A DNA stretch of 64,000 nucleotides from NCBI GenBank assembly GCA_007844125.1, contig CM017562.1, positions 64,429,129 through 64,493,128 of the forward strand. The letters are read 5' to 3'. The notes under the pieces are model-generated. The model had not been told where the DNA came from and did no database searches. It worked only from the letters and a program-made list of their open reading frames with translations. This DNA is from Sinonovacula constricta. Taxonomy: Eukaryota > Mollusca > Bivalvia > Cardiida > Solecurtidae. The position numbers and the translations under genes are program-made. Shown one piece after another: positions 13,924 through 26,944 of this stretch (position 1 is its first letter; each line of letters begins with the position of its first letter).

Positions 13924-15953
13924 GAACATTTTAAGTCGCTGTATACAAGTGAGAATGAGGTTAGTACAATACCAGATCTTAACGAACAGAACGCAGATGT
14001 TCACAATAATTGTCTTGACGCTGAAATATCCAGAGAAGAGATAAAAAAGCGGTATTCTACCAAAATAATAACAAAAGTACAGGTAACGATAATATAGAAG
14101 CCGAAATATACAAGCATGGATACAGCCAAATAGAAGATCTCTTATATGCATTATATAATAGAATATTTAGCAAGGGAGAGTACCCAGTATTATTCGGAGA
14201 AGGGGTTATTGTACCGGTGTATAAAAGTGGAAGCATTGATGATCCAGTTAATTATAGAGGAATAACATTGATAAATATTCTATCGAAGATTTACTCACAA
14301 ATTCTACTAAATAGATTAACAAAATGGAGCATAGATAACGATAAAATATCTGAAAATCAATTTGGATTCCAAAAAAATAAATCCACTATCGACTGTATTT
14401 TTATTTTACACGCTATCATAGCCAATACGTTAAGCAGAAAAAAGAAACTATATTGCTGCTTCATTGATTTTGAAAAATGTTATGATAACATTACCAGAAA
14501 CCACCTTTATAGTAAGTTACTAAATGAAAACGTTAGTTCAAAGTTTGTTAACACTATAAAATGTATGTATAACTCAGTCAAAGCTGCAGTAAGATACAAG
14601 GGAAATACATCCGATTTCTTCGAATCAGACATTGGCCTGAAACAAGGTGATCCGAGCTCCAGCCTGATGTTTCTGTACTACGTTAATGATATAATACATA
14701 ATGTCAATCAAAATATTGACGGATTAGTAACTATAGAAAATGTTAAGATATTTATGCTTCTATACGCAGATGACACGGTGTTGTTTGCAGAAACACCAGC
14801 AGCTTTACAATCAATGCTTAACGATATACAACACTATTGTAAAAAATGGAAATTAAAAATTAACATAAACAAAAGTAAAACTATGATATTTGAAAAGGGA
14901 CGACATACAGAATACCAATTTACTTATAGTAATAACATACTTGAGACCGTAAAAGCATTTAAATATCTCGGCATCATGCTACATAAGAATGGACACTGGA
15001 ACAGAACACAGAAACACATCGCACAACACTCACTATATGCCTTGCACAAACTATTTATAGTATATAATCAACTAGACCCAAAAACAAAACAAAAATGTAA
15101 ACTATTTGACACACTAGTTGCAACAATCCTTAATTATGGAGCAGAAATACATGGATACGCAAAAGCTCAAGATATAGAACGTATACATTGTAAATTCATG
15201 CGGAAAATACTTCATGTAAGAAAATCCACAAATATCAGTGCTCTGTATGGTGAATTAGGAAGGTTCCCATTAGAAATTCAACGTAAAATTATAATGATAA
15301 AATATTGGAGTAAAATATCAAAGTCTAAAGATAACTCGATCATTAATAAGATATATCAAATATTAAGAAATGATGCAAACAATGGGAAAACATACGGAGG
15401 ATTGAATTGGGCATATCATATAAAAACAATATTAGAAGAGATAGGCCTAGCGTATATATGGCAAAATACAGATACTATTAATGTACATCAGATAAGAGAA
15501 AGAATTTTAGATATATATAGACAAGAATGGACAATGACAATAAATAATTCAAATAGATTGGAATCATATTGTCTGTATAAGAAAGAGCTTATTACCGAAA
15601 GTTACCTTGACAATATAAATGTACCCAAATATAAAATTGCACTAACCAGATTTAGATTATCATCACATGACCTAATGATTGAAAAAGGAAGACATGTAAA
15701 TATTCCAAAATCCAACAGAATGTGCACGCAATGTAACATGAATGTTATCGAAACAGAATATCATTTTCTTTTAGTCTGCCCCTACTATAGAAACTTGCGA
15801 AAACAATATTTTTCAACATATTATTGTCGCTGGCCAACCAAACAAAAGTTCATAAATCTAATGTCAACCAAACCGAGAAAGAGAATAATAAATATAAGCA
15901 AATATATATACTATGCTTTGAAAACTAGAGCAGTAATAAATGACACAAGTTAA
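13924..15953 (+). pseudogene. LINE reverse transcriptase ORF2, 5'-truncated with one frameshift
   Basis: Main open frame about 14046-15953 (the first start-type codon is GTG at 14217; 578 residues from there, likely not a true start). Counting from 14217: NYRGI 12-16, motif A FIDFEKCYD 82-90, QGDP 143-146, YADD 183-186, then the thumb and a C-terminal CCHC finger C503-x2-C506-x9-H516-x4-C521. The frame upstream, from 13924, reads as the same protein in another frame; the switch falls in the A-run at 14043-14048, so a 1-nt length change broke it. I- or Jockey-like group affinity is my guess; the clade is not settled. It copies its own RNA into DNA at the target site; this copy lacks the endonuclease end and cannot move alone. 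Confidence 0.88.
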
Positions 15954-16046
15954 AATCATGAAATAATTAATTAACACTTTGATATGTATAAATATGTATT
16001 TAGCAGAATTATTACCAATTAAGAATATAGGTGTATACATGTGTAT

Positions 16047-16049
16047 GTG

Positions 16050-16082
<33 letters not shown>

Positions 16083-16107
16083 ATATATATATGTATATAT
16101 ATATATG

Positions 16108-16143
<36 letters not shown>

Positions 16144-16153
16144 TAGATAGATA
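16047..16153 (+). repeat. (TA)n/(TG)n and (GATA)n microsatellite in LINE 3' UTR
   Basis: Alternating TA and TG runs, then ATAGATAGATAGATAG. Explains the Ile/Tyr/His-rich minus-strand frames here. Confidence 0.9.
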
Positions 16154-16510
16154 GATTCTTGTAATAACGCTTTACTATGCAAATATGTGGTGTACAACTT
16201 TTAACTTTTAACAAATATAAATTAAGAATATAAGGATTTAAAGAATTTATTTATGCGAGAAGCAATATGTACCACACAAGTATCATCAAATAGAATGAAT
16301 AACGATATTTTAATATTAACTTAATATTTAATGAAATTTACGGACATATCCCAAATTAAAATATAAACATATTTTTTGTACAGATAGAAGCATCACAGTC
16401 TCGTTAACAAATTTACTAACCCGACATACATCACATCGTTGTTATAATGTACCTCTTGGCTATAAATGTAATATTTTATGCCGAAATAAACTTTGTATTG
16501 TATTGTATTG

Positions 16511-16568
16511 TTTACAGTGTATATTTATATTTCTGATGTGTGTTTACAGTGTATATTTATATTTCTGA
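16511..16568 (+). repeat. 32-bp minisatellite, remnant right of the LINE
   Basis: Nearly two units of the same repeat, proving that the LINE landed inside the array close to its right edge. Confidence 0.93.
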
Positions 16569-17044
16569 TCGCAATCTGTGCCATCGGACCCTTTTGTATC
16601 AATTTACTACCTACCTTATATATCATAGCATGAATACAGTTGTTACAGAAACTGTACACCAGACAATGCACTTTCTAAAAATCTTCCCATACGTGTATAT
16701 TGACTGCGCCCTCGTGTAGTTCTTTGCAATCAATTTCGCCAACAAGCAAACATAGCATGTTTTTATATGGTAAATACTTTCAAAGAGAATGGATATAACA
16801 GTGTTAAACTTTATTTCGAGTACATTCCTAAAAATACGTTTTCCATTTGAAAATGGATATTGTTAAAACATTCTGAAAAAAACATTTTTTTTTATAATTA
16901 AACATTATGACTTACAACTAACACACGAAATAGAATATCGCTAGGGTTACATGATTAGCCAATATATGTGTTCACTGTTCTTTCTTCCTCCTTGTTACTC
17001 GTCGGAAATACGAGTTTAATGACGCTTCGTACATATACAATAAT

Positions 17045-17067
17045 GGGGGGGGGGGGGGGGGGGGGGG
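17045..17067 (+). repeat. Poly-G run (23 G)
   Basis: An uninterrupted run of 23 G followed by a G-rich stretch; could form G-quadruplexes. Confidence 0.95.
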
Positions 17068-17104
17068 TGGTGAAGGGGGCGTTGGTGAGAATGTATTTAC
17101 AAAA

Positions 17105-17840
17105 ATAATAAGAACTATAAGGTACTTTGCTGTAGGTCCAGTAAGTGTTCACCGGCTTATGTTCAGAAGGCACAGAACACTTTCCGTCTATAGTTCGCTC
17201 CTAATGGATCAACAAATACCAGTATATTAACAATAAATGCTATTATTGTAACAACAATTCCCGTGCAGATTTCCAAACACTGTCTTTCTTAATACAAATG
17301 TTTCTTACTTATATGTATCTTCAAGCTGCTTTCCTGTACACGCTGATCAATGTGTTGATGCACGCAGTGAAACAGTGGAGATAAAAAGGATGTTTTTAAA
17401 ACATTCTATCATAAAATAAAAAAAAAAAAATCTTATACTGATTCAACAAAACAATTTACTTTCAAAGAATGATGTTTACTGGAATTACTGGTTTTCGTGC
17501 ATTGAATACTCCAAAAGCAAACGTTTATATTTTAAAGTATATTTAAGTTTTTGCTTTTTAACTTTATGTATTAAAGAAAATCCCGCCAAAACTAGATACC
17601 TGTCACATTCTTTACCATATGTATATGTCAGAAGCACTCGCAACCTGTCGAGCACTGATACAAACTAGTGCAAGACCTACCAGCACTACAGTTTGATTTA
17701 CGCTTTTCCTCAGTGTAGATCTATTATAAATTGCAGTTGTGTGCGGCCTGCCTCTCGTTGGTTTGAAATCTCTCCGAGTCTATCTCCAGTTGTCATCACA
17801 GGCCCTGGGTTACTTCAGCCATATCCACCTTTGTGTATAT
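17105..17840 (+). repeat. Ancient duplicated unit, copy I (partial)
   Basis: Shares exact words with copy II: actttgctgtaggtcca (17124, 20683) and tcctaatggatcaacaaata (17199, 20769), and near 17750-17830 a block with cctgcctctcgttggtttga against gcctgtctctcgttgttttga (21090). Shares caatgtgtt..gcacgcag with copy III (17348, 28871). Confidence 0.78.
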
Positions 17841-20119
17841 GGGAGATAAATGAAGAACCTAAATAGCGTTTAATACCCAGTCCTGCCTTTGGAACTAGAT
17901 TATACATTGAAATACGAATGGAAGAACTAATTCACTGGCATTTGTTCATCGTCTTCAATATTCTAATTAGCGATCGTTGTCCTAATGTCATTCTTCAAAG
18001 TCATTCTTTATAAGCATAGTTTTAAAAATATTTTCGTTGATATAGGCATTAGTTTGCTGGAGTAAATTATTGCATCAACTCTTCTTTCTTTGTCGTGTTG
18101 TGTATTTTAGGTCCATGGATAAGAATGCATTCCTTAAAGCACACTAATTTTTAATGTGTAAATCAGAATTTCTATCTTTCACCATAAAATTGTTTTAAAG
18201 TTTAGATTGCCTGCAAACATTGCCTGAATGGACAATGCATTGACTGGTCTTTCTTGTCTTTGTTGTATGACAACACAACGATGAGCACTTGACATAATAT
18301 TATTGCGGTCAATATCATTAGACATTTTCGAACTAACAATGTAAACTTTAGTTATGTAACATTCTACCCTTTTACCATATAGGTATAAAAATGTCCAAAC
18401 ATCAAAATAATATCGGATAAAAAGTGTATCAAAGTGGCGAAATAAAGACTTTGAAGGGCAGCTGACAAACGAACATCAGAAAATGGTTGACCAGTGTTAT
18501 TAATACTTCACGTTTTACTCAGAACTACCTGATGTGGTCGGATAGACGGATATGAATTAAGATAAAAGTTGGTGTTTACGCTAAAACCACTTAACATTGC
18601 TATGATCACAGACTACCAATACGACAACAAACAATGTATCGCTGCTATTATCAGTCCAGAAGAAGATGTCAGTTTTACCTTAGGTCACGACCTTGACATT
18701 TAGACCGGGTAGCAAAACATTCTTATTATAACAAAGCATTGTCTTAACGATACGTATTGATATTCTAAATGTATATGCACATAGACACTTGTTATTACAC
18801 AATAACCAGTACCGCAACAGAAGATACATAACGGATGGCTTGATATTGTCCAATCAAGTGTTGTTGTGAATCAATAGGAATCATTATTCATTTTCACGAT
18901 TAATAGATCAGTCTGACTATCTGTTTGCACATATGTTTGGTTCAGTGCGGACCGACTATATTTAACCTACTAACCTCCGTGGACAGTTGGTTCTCAATTT
19001 GTCTTAGTTGTTTTGTTTGTTGAAGTTACAGGTGTTATACGGATTCCCAAAACTTAGAAAAAGACAGAAATTGTTGTTTTTGCTTGTAACACGTATGTAT
19101 ATGAATACAACATTATTATACACACACTTTTCAATCATGGTAGCAAATATTAGTTTAAGGTCAATATATTCTTATTTTACTGCAACAAACAATACCTGTT
19201 TGATCGAATCCATTTGTATCGTCACAGAATGTTACAACTCATTTTAACACAATATGAAGTATTTACAATCTTTTATTGTATAAGTTTTTTCTACGGTTAC
19301 CTCATGGTGAGTGTGCATTACAATTATTTGTTCTTGTCAACGTAATGCTGGATCAGGAGATATTAACACAAGGTGCTTTTTTCACACATAAAAATGATCA
19401 TTTCATGACGTTTTTATCGCTCATTCTTACTTTGGCAACAGCTTGTCCCAGATTTACAATCCGTCTTGTTTTATTAGACAAGTTTGCTGCACATGTTTAC
19501 ACATTTTGTGTTTAATTAAACTGTTTCATCTTCTTAGTGCCAATGTCAATTTTGTGTGACCACTCTATCTATTTTCTAGTGTAATATATCATCACATTTG
19601 CTGACAGGCAAGCAGCAATATCACAAGCTTAAAATCTTGTTCTTGCACAAGACTGTTTGCTTTTAAAAAGGGAAACATTGTTGTCAAGTTATTTGCAATG
19701 GATCAATCCTTTATTAAGTTGACACCCGGAAACTGAAATGTTAGGTAATTTTTACTGTTATACTGCAAGCATGAAATGGACCTCTAAGGTAGAAATCTTG
19801 TTCGTTGTCATACGGCAAACAGTTGAGTTAGGTTAAACCCATCATTCAGTTGTGAGATTACAACCCAGAAACACTTTGACATGACGGACCAACAGAAGGG
19901 ACCGATGGACAAAGTGATTCCTATATAGTCCCTCCCTCACATACCTTTAACAGATTCATAGACACCTGATACATAAACAGTGTGAGTTTGTGTGAGTTTG
20001 TGTGCATTTATTGTAATAAAGAAACAATTATCTTCAGTATAAAGATAAAGTTAGACATTGGTGACTAGTGCGAATGAATCGGAACGCTCTTTAATGTAGG
20101 TAAAACTAAACTGTAGCTA
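17841..20119. other. Non-coding, no gene recognised
   Basis: Between duplicated unit copies I and II. Two 79-codon frames (19008, 19276) have no family resemblance. Confidence 0.55.
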
Positions 20120-20425
20120 GCATACTGGTACTTTGAAACATTTTTGAAACAGTAGATGACCTACTGGTACTTTTCATCATTTGTTGACACAGTCGATGGC
20201 ATACATTTGTTGATGCAGTAGATGGCATTCTGATACTTTCAAACTTTTGATGATACAATAGATGGCATACTGGTACTTTCTAACATTTGATGATACAATA
20301 GATGGCATACTGGTACTTTCAAACATTTGTTGATAAGTAGATGACATACTGGTACTTGCAATCATTTGTTCATACAATAGGTGGCTTACTGGTACTTTCA
20401 AACATTTGTTGATACAACAAATATT
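20120..20425 (+). repeat. About 40-bp minisatellite
   Basis: About seven degenerate copies of a unit with gatggcatactggtacttt and catttgttgata. Lies just left of duplicated unit copy II. Confidence 0.88.
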
Positions 20426-20669
20426 GACTTTATTTAATCTAAACGCCATTCCATTAGCTGCTTTTACAAACGACAACTGCATTCTGCAGTTTGACCATTA
20501 CACAACAGACACATGATTTAACATTAGGTTATGTAACATTTAGCTAATGGACTCCTTTCTGACTTTACATTTTTCTTAATGTGTCTGCCTTGCGGTACAT
20601 ATGGCCACTCTGCACAATTCAGAGACTCCCTGTTTATGTACACAGAACTATACAATGATACCTGAAACA

Positions 20670-22890
20670 GATATGGTACTAGACTTTGCTGTAGGTCCAG
20701 TAGCTTACAAGGAGTGTTTTACTAGCTAATGTGTCGAAGATATAAAATAAACACCGTATACAGTTTATTCCTAATGGATCAACAAATAGCTTGCCAACAA
20801 TAAATTTGCCTATCGTTATATACAATAATGCCCGTACATTTTTTAGACTTTAATGGCTTATCCTAGATTAATCATTAATTTATACATGGAGATTAATGGC
20901 TACTTTTGTAAGAATGGGGATATATAATGGTTGTGTATTGAAAGCAATGACAATTAGTTAAAGTAGATTGTTGAAACAACCACAAATATTCTGTCTTTTA
21001 CCTTTGGTAAAAACTCTGTTTAAATTGGTTTCCAAACTAATATCAGTCTTGGGAGTTGTGGAGTGATTCTGGTCTATCCATTACCCGGATGTGCCTGTCT
21101 CTCGTTGTTTTGAAATACCTCTAGTTGTCAACACAGTCCCTGCCTTGCTTCAGCCGTATCCGCCCTTATGTATAACCCACAGATTTTTAGAAAGCCCATT
21201 CCTCTCCACACACCCGTGTGTGTGCGTGTGTTTTCAGACTGAGCATGCGCTGTATATACAGTTCTCTTGGTATGGACTTTAAACAGAAACATGAACATTG
21301 AGGAGTTAATTAATTCATAATTGTCATGGCTGACGACTTCTCAAATGCTGATATTCGCAATCAGTGAGACATTAAAGTCTTCTTTCTTCTAAAAAATGTC
21401 TCGGCAATCTTTTTCGTATTTTCGACATTTACATCTTCATGATATATATGAAGCTCTGAGAGTATATAGTGTGTCACTCGCGCTTAATAATGACACATTT
21501 TGACCATACACGCGATATTCGCCTGTCTCCAGCTTGCACCAGGCATTCTACTTATCAATACCTCTTGGACTGTGTATCTGCCTTTCTTAGCATTGTTATT
21601 TTGCCGCTAAATGGTTATTAGGTGTTTATTTATTTGTATTTTTAAGCAACAAAACACCCATTAATTGATCGCAATGTTTATACATAAGCATGATTGCTGT
21701 CCTCTTTGATCAGTTTGCACTGTTGTTGTGTATTCATAAGGTGCATATGTCATTCGTGCTTTACATGTAAAACCTCATTTGACACACCAAGCGTGTTTAC
21801 TTTAAGGGCAAACTATTATTAACATTGCAAGTTTCTCCGAGATCATGAACGCTGAAAGATGGATAGAACGGCTGCCGATGTATTTCCGTCTATTCATACA
21901 GACAGTTATGGCCGTTGCTTGGCATTGCTTTAATTATGTGGGCACTTAGATTATACTGCTTTCTATAAGACCATCCCACGTACCCAATGACATGACTAAA
22001 ACTATGTAAGTATGAAGCTTAATAGAAACACGACCATGTCTTTGAACACCAAATAATTGGCTTCTGTGTCTTTATGTTTAAATTGGTTTGTCCGTGACAT
22101 ATACTTGAGAAATGCACTTTAGTGCACTTGACTATGGCGCCAGTTGTAAACAAAACGGTACATAAAACCGTATCTAAGCAGCATCTTTGGTGAGATTGTA
22201 CCTGGGCCAAATGTAGTAAAAAAGGATGAGATGGTGTGTCTTATTGATTCTGTTGATTAAACTGATATGCACATGTTACAAGGTGCGCGCTTAATGACTT
22301 ATTGACAAAGTTACTTAGTTCGCGACAAACAGTTGATGTGCATGTACAGACCGTGCTCATAAAAGCACCGGTGTCCGTATGAGTATATTGTTTTCTGAGT
22401 TCAGGCAGTACAGAGTGCACATTTAAACAGTTACACCACCTTAACAATTCTACAGCGACTCTGACGCAAAGTGAAAGTTATGTGAGCTTTATTTATAATT
22501 CAAATATTACAACACCAAGTTAATATGAAATGTGTATATATTGATTGACAACATTTAGATAGAAAACGCGTTTCCATCATCACATATACATGTTACTGGA
22601 TGCCGTCTTCTGTGAACGTTCACGTCAATGCTCACCCCTGATTTACAACATCTTGTTTATATATCTGCTGTCATCCTATCTTTGTTCTCTTATCCATGTA
22701 TAGCTTGGTTTATTTTACTAAGGTGTGCCTGATGCGATTTGATAACACATCATTCCAAGGCGGTAACTGTTGGGTTGTCTTTTTTGTGTCACTTTTACAT
22801 TTACTCTGTATGCCTCGGTCCAGAGGTTGTTTCAATTTTAATATCTATGGTTATTCTTATGGAACCTTTTCTTACTTTCCTATACAATAC
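20670..22890 (+). repeat. Ancient duplicated unit, copy II (most complete)
   Basis: Contains in order: the actttgctgtaggtcca block (20683), the cctgtctctcgtt block (21090), a block around 21860-22440 with tgcgcgcttaatgact (22284) shared with copy III (30175), and a block at 22650-22890 (tgtttatatatctg, tatagctt, ggcggtaactgt) shared with 41.5, 45.6 and 0.36 kb. No coding potential recognised. Confidence 0.75.
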
Positions 22891-23670
22891 TATCCTAGAA
22901 TGTTATACTGTTGTAATGAAAGTATTGTGGTAATAAAGTGAAAATAAAGGTGAAAAAACAACAACACAACAAACAAGAACAACAAAAACAAACACGCAAG
23001 TACGGTTGTAAAGAAACAGTTGTAAGTTTTCTTTATTTGCATCAAAGTTGTTTTGCTCTTTTGCACGTTAATATAATTTAATTAGAATTTATGCGATATG
23101 TTAAATGTAGTATTCCCCGGAAGCGAATTATCTCGCGCTGTGGAAGTCTGTCAAACTCCGTTCACTCTTATCACATCCTGTGCTAACACACACTCTTGGT
23201 TAGATTTAACTGAACATATTTTTCATTTATTTCCATTAACTATGGTATGCTGGCGTCCATTCTTAATTGAACTAAAAAGGTACATTTTACGTCACTTTTA
23301 AAATCATCTTTAAGACAATTTTATGAACGTTAGAAAACCCAATCCTGATTATGTTTTATTTCTTTTTTTCCTTTTCAAAAATATATTTCAATGTATTTGA
23401 CAATTTTTGACTACTGGTTTTATTATCAATATTAGTGTTAGATATTGCAATATATAATTAATTAACAAACATTTGCAGGATATTGACTGATAGCCTACAA
23501 AACAACAACAATTATCAGCTGTTTTTGAGAATAAAATATAATAATAAATAAAACAACACTAAACTTTTTGTCTTTTCAATGATGTTGTTTCTGCAGTGCA
23601 CGGATGCAAACCTTGAACACCAAATGTATGTGTGTGTTATGTCTCTTGTTAGTTAGTCCTGCCTCTCAGT

Positions 23671-24320
23671 GACGATGTACTTTAGACAGATTGAAGATCA
23701 GGTCAGGGACGATGTACTTTAGACAGATTGGAGATCAGGTCAGGGACGATGTACTTTAGACAGATTGGAGATAAGGAACATCAGTTGAATCTCTGGTTCC
23801 TGATTGTACTTTTAGTCTTGCAGATGTGCAGCCCAATGAATCTGCTAATATTATGCTCATTATTATGTGTCTACAGTTACATTAATTACCATTAATGCGA
23901 TTGGTGAAATTAAATTGAACAGAATGACCTTGAAATTAGTCATGGGCCTCGTCACAAAAAGAAAAACCTGCCAAGTGCACTTTTACATTCAATGAGCTTG
24001 TATCTTAATTATTTAGTCTAGAGAAGGCGTAATCTGTTAATTGGCGACTAAAACCTTTCAAGTGAAATCAAAAGCTAAGTTAGAGAAGACGCTTATAATG
24101 GTGAACAGTAGTACAGTGTCGGTTAATGTGAATATGTGTTACATGCTTGACGTGCTATAGATCTTATGGTGTGAACTATGATGTGGTCTGGCACCTTCCA
24201 CGTGCAACATGACGCGTACACTTTATCGTCTGGGTATATATGAGTATGAAAGTTTTAACACTGAGTATAGAAAAAAGTATTTTGTTTCTTTACAAATATA
24301 AATGTTAACTTTACATTTGA
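23671..24320 (+). repeat. Diverged copy of the EP4-like gene 5' flank
   Basis: Collinear with 52105-52460. It starts with a local 37-bp tandem triplication (23671-23778, unit gacgatgtactttagacaga plus 17 bp), where the 52-kb copy has a single unit. It ends about 230 bp before the 12-bp minisatellite, which sits roughly where exon 1 would be expected if a receptor gene had been duplicated too. Confidence 0.78.
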
Positions 24321-24551
24321 CAGTTTAGCAGACACATAGAGATTCCTGAAAGATAAAATTGCAGAATTCTTAACATATTATAAATGTGTATTCCGTGTTA
24401 AATATATCTAAAAAAGAATGACTGCAAAATGAGGGTAAATGTATACGATATTGCAAGTATATTTTAGTGCAGGCATTGACAGGCACACATAGAACATTAT
24501 TATGGAATGTAAGAGAAATGGGTAAAATGGGAACATGTCACAGTATTGTTA

Positions 24552-26944
24552 TTCTACATGTCTTTGTGCATGTCATTGTTCATGTCATTGTACATGTCAT
24601 CGTACGTGTCTTTGTGCATGTCATTGTTCATATCATTGTACATGTCATCGTACGTGTCTTTGTGCATGTCATTGTTCATGTCACTGTACATGTCATTGTT
24701 CATATCATTGTACATGTCATTGTTCATATCATTGTTCATATCATCGTACATGTCATCGTATGTGTCTTTGTGCATGTCATTGCTCATATCATTGTTCATA
24801 TCATTGTTCATATCATTGTACATGTCATCGTACGTGTCATTGTTCATATCATTGTTCATATCATTGTACATGTCATCGTATGTGTCTTTGTGCATGTCAT
24901 TGTTCATATCATTGTACATGTCATCGTACGTGTCTTTGTGCATGTCATTGTTCATGTCATTGTACATGTCATCGTACGTGTCTTTGTGCATGTCATTGTT
25001 CATGTCATTGTACATGTCATCGTACGTGTCTTTGTGCATGTCATTGTTCATGTCATTGTACATGTCATCGTACGTGTCTTTGTGCATGTCATTGTTCATA
25101 TCATTGTACATGTCATCGTACGTGTCTTTGTGCATGTCATTGTTCATGTCATTGTTCATATCATTGTACGTGTCTTTGTGCATGTCATTGTTCATATCAT
25201 TGTTCATATCATTGTACATGTCATCGTATGTGTCTTTGTGCATGTCATTGTTCATATCATTGTACATGTCATCGTACGTGTCTTTGTGCATGTCATTGTT
25301 CATATCATTGTACATGTCATCGTACGTGTCATTGTTCATATCATTGTTCATATCATCGTACATGTCATCGTACGTGTCATTGTTCATATCATTGTTCATA
25401 TCATTGTACATGTCATCGTACGTGTCATTGTTCATATCATTGTTCATATCATTGTACATGTCATCGTACGTGTCATTGTTCATATCATTGTTCATATCAT
25501 CGTACATGTCATCGTATGTGTCTTTGTACATATCATTGTTCATATCATTGTACATGTCATCGTACGTGTCATTGTTCATATCATTGTACATGTCATCGTA
25601 CGTGTCATTGTTCATATCATTGTTCATATCATTGTACATGTCATCGTACGTGTCATTGTTCATATCATTGTTCATATCATCGTACATGTCATCGTATGTG
25701 TCTTTGTACATATCATTGTACATATCATCGTACGTGTCATTGTTCATATCATTGTACATGTCATCGTACGTGTCATTGTTCATATCATTGTACATGTCAT
25801 CGTACGTGTCATTGTTCATATCATCGTACATGTCATCGTATGTGTCTTTGTACATATCATTGTACATATCATTGTACATGTCATCGTACGTGTCATTGTT
25901 CATATCATTGTACATGTCATCGTACGTGTCATTGTACATATCATTGTTCATATCATCGTACATGTCATCGTACGTGTCATTGTTCATATCATTGTTCATA
26001 TCATTGTACATGTCATCGTACGTGTCATTGTTCATATCATTGTACATGTCATCGTACGTGTCATTGTTCATATCATTGTTCATATCATTGTACATGTCAT
26101 CGTACGTGTCATTGTTCATATCATTGTTCATATCATTGTTCATATCATCGTACATGTCATCGTATGTGTCTTTGTACATGTCATTGTTCATATCATTGTA
26201 CATGTCATCGTACGTGTCATTGTTCATATCATTGTTCATATCATTGTACATGTCATTGTTCATATCATCGTACATGTCATCGTATGTGTCTTTGTACATG
26301 TCATTGTTCATATCATTGTACATGTCATCGTACGTGTCATTGTTCATATCATTGTACATGTCATCGTATGTGTCATTGTTCATATCATTGTACATGTCAT
26401 CGTACGTGTCATTGTTCATATCATTGTTCATATCATTGTACCTGTCATTGTTCATATCATCGTACATGTCATCGTATGTGTCTTTGTACATGTCATTGTT
26501 CATATCATTGTACATGTCATCGTACGTGTCATTGTTCATATCATTGTTCATATCATTGTTCATATCATCGTACATGTCATCGTATGTGTCTTTGTACATA
26601 TCATTGTTCATATCATTGTACATGTCATCGTACATGTCATCGTATGTGTCTTTGTGCATGTCATTGTTCATATCATTGTACATGTCATCGTACATGTCAT
26701 CGTATGTGTCTTTGTGCATGTCATTGTTCATATCATTGTACATGTCATCGTACGTGTCATTGTTCATATCATTGTTCATATCATTGTTCATATCATCGTA
26801 CATGTCATCGTATGTGTCTTTGTACATATCATTGTTCATATCATTGTACATGTCATCGTACATGTCATCGTATGTGTCTTTGTGCATGTCATTGTTCATA
26901 TCATTGTACATGTCATTGTACGTGTCTTTGTGCATGTCATTGTT
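24552..26944 (+). repeat. 12-bp minisatellite, about 200 units, stop-free in four frames
   Basis: Built from a few 12-mers such as catgtcattgtt, catatcattgta, catgtcatcgta, cgtgtcattgtt and tgtgtctttgta/g, in a repeating but shuffled order. The 12-bp period keeps three forward frames and one reverse frame open for 799-854 codons (Val/His/Ile, Cys/His, Ser/Leu, and Asn/Asp/Met/Tyr proteins). No domain, signal or codon bias supports a gene; best called a minisatellite. Confidence 0.93.

Larger units (their letters stand above)
13924..16510 (+). mobile_element. 5'-truncated non-LTR retrotransposon (LINE) inserted in a minisatellite
   Basis: The element interrupts the 32-bp array: repeat sequence stops after gtgtgttt (13923) and resumes at 16511 with tttacagtg. 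The 5' end is truncated inside the region before the reverse transcriptase (RT). The 3' end has AATAAA (16485) and a tail of TATTG/TTGTA repeats, as in many LINEs. The insert holds an RT frame, a 3' UTR and a TA/TG/GATA microsatellite (16047-16153). The target duplication is at most about 5 bp (tgttt) and cannot be separated from the tail. Confidence 0.9.
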
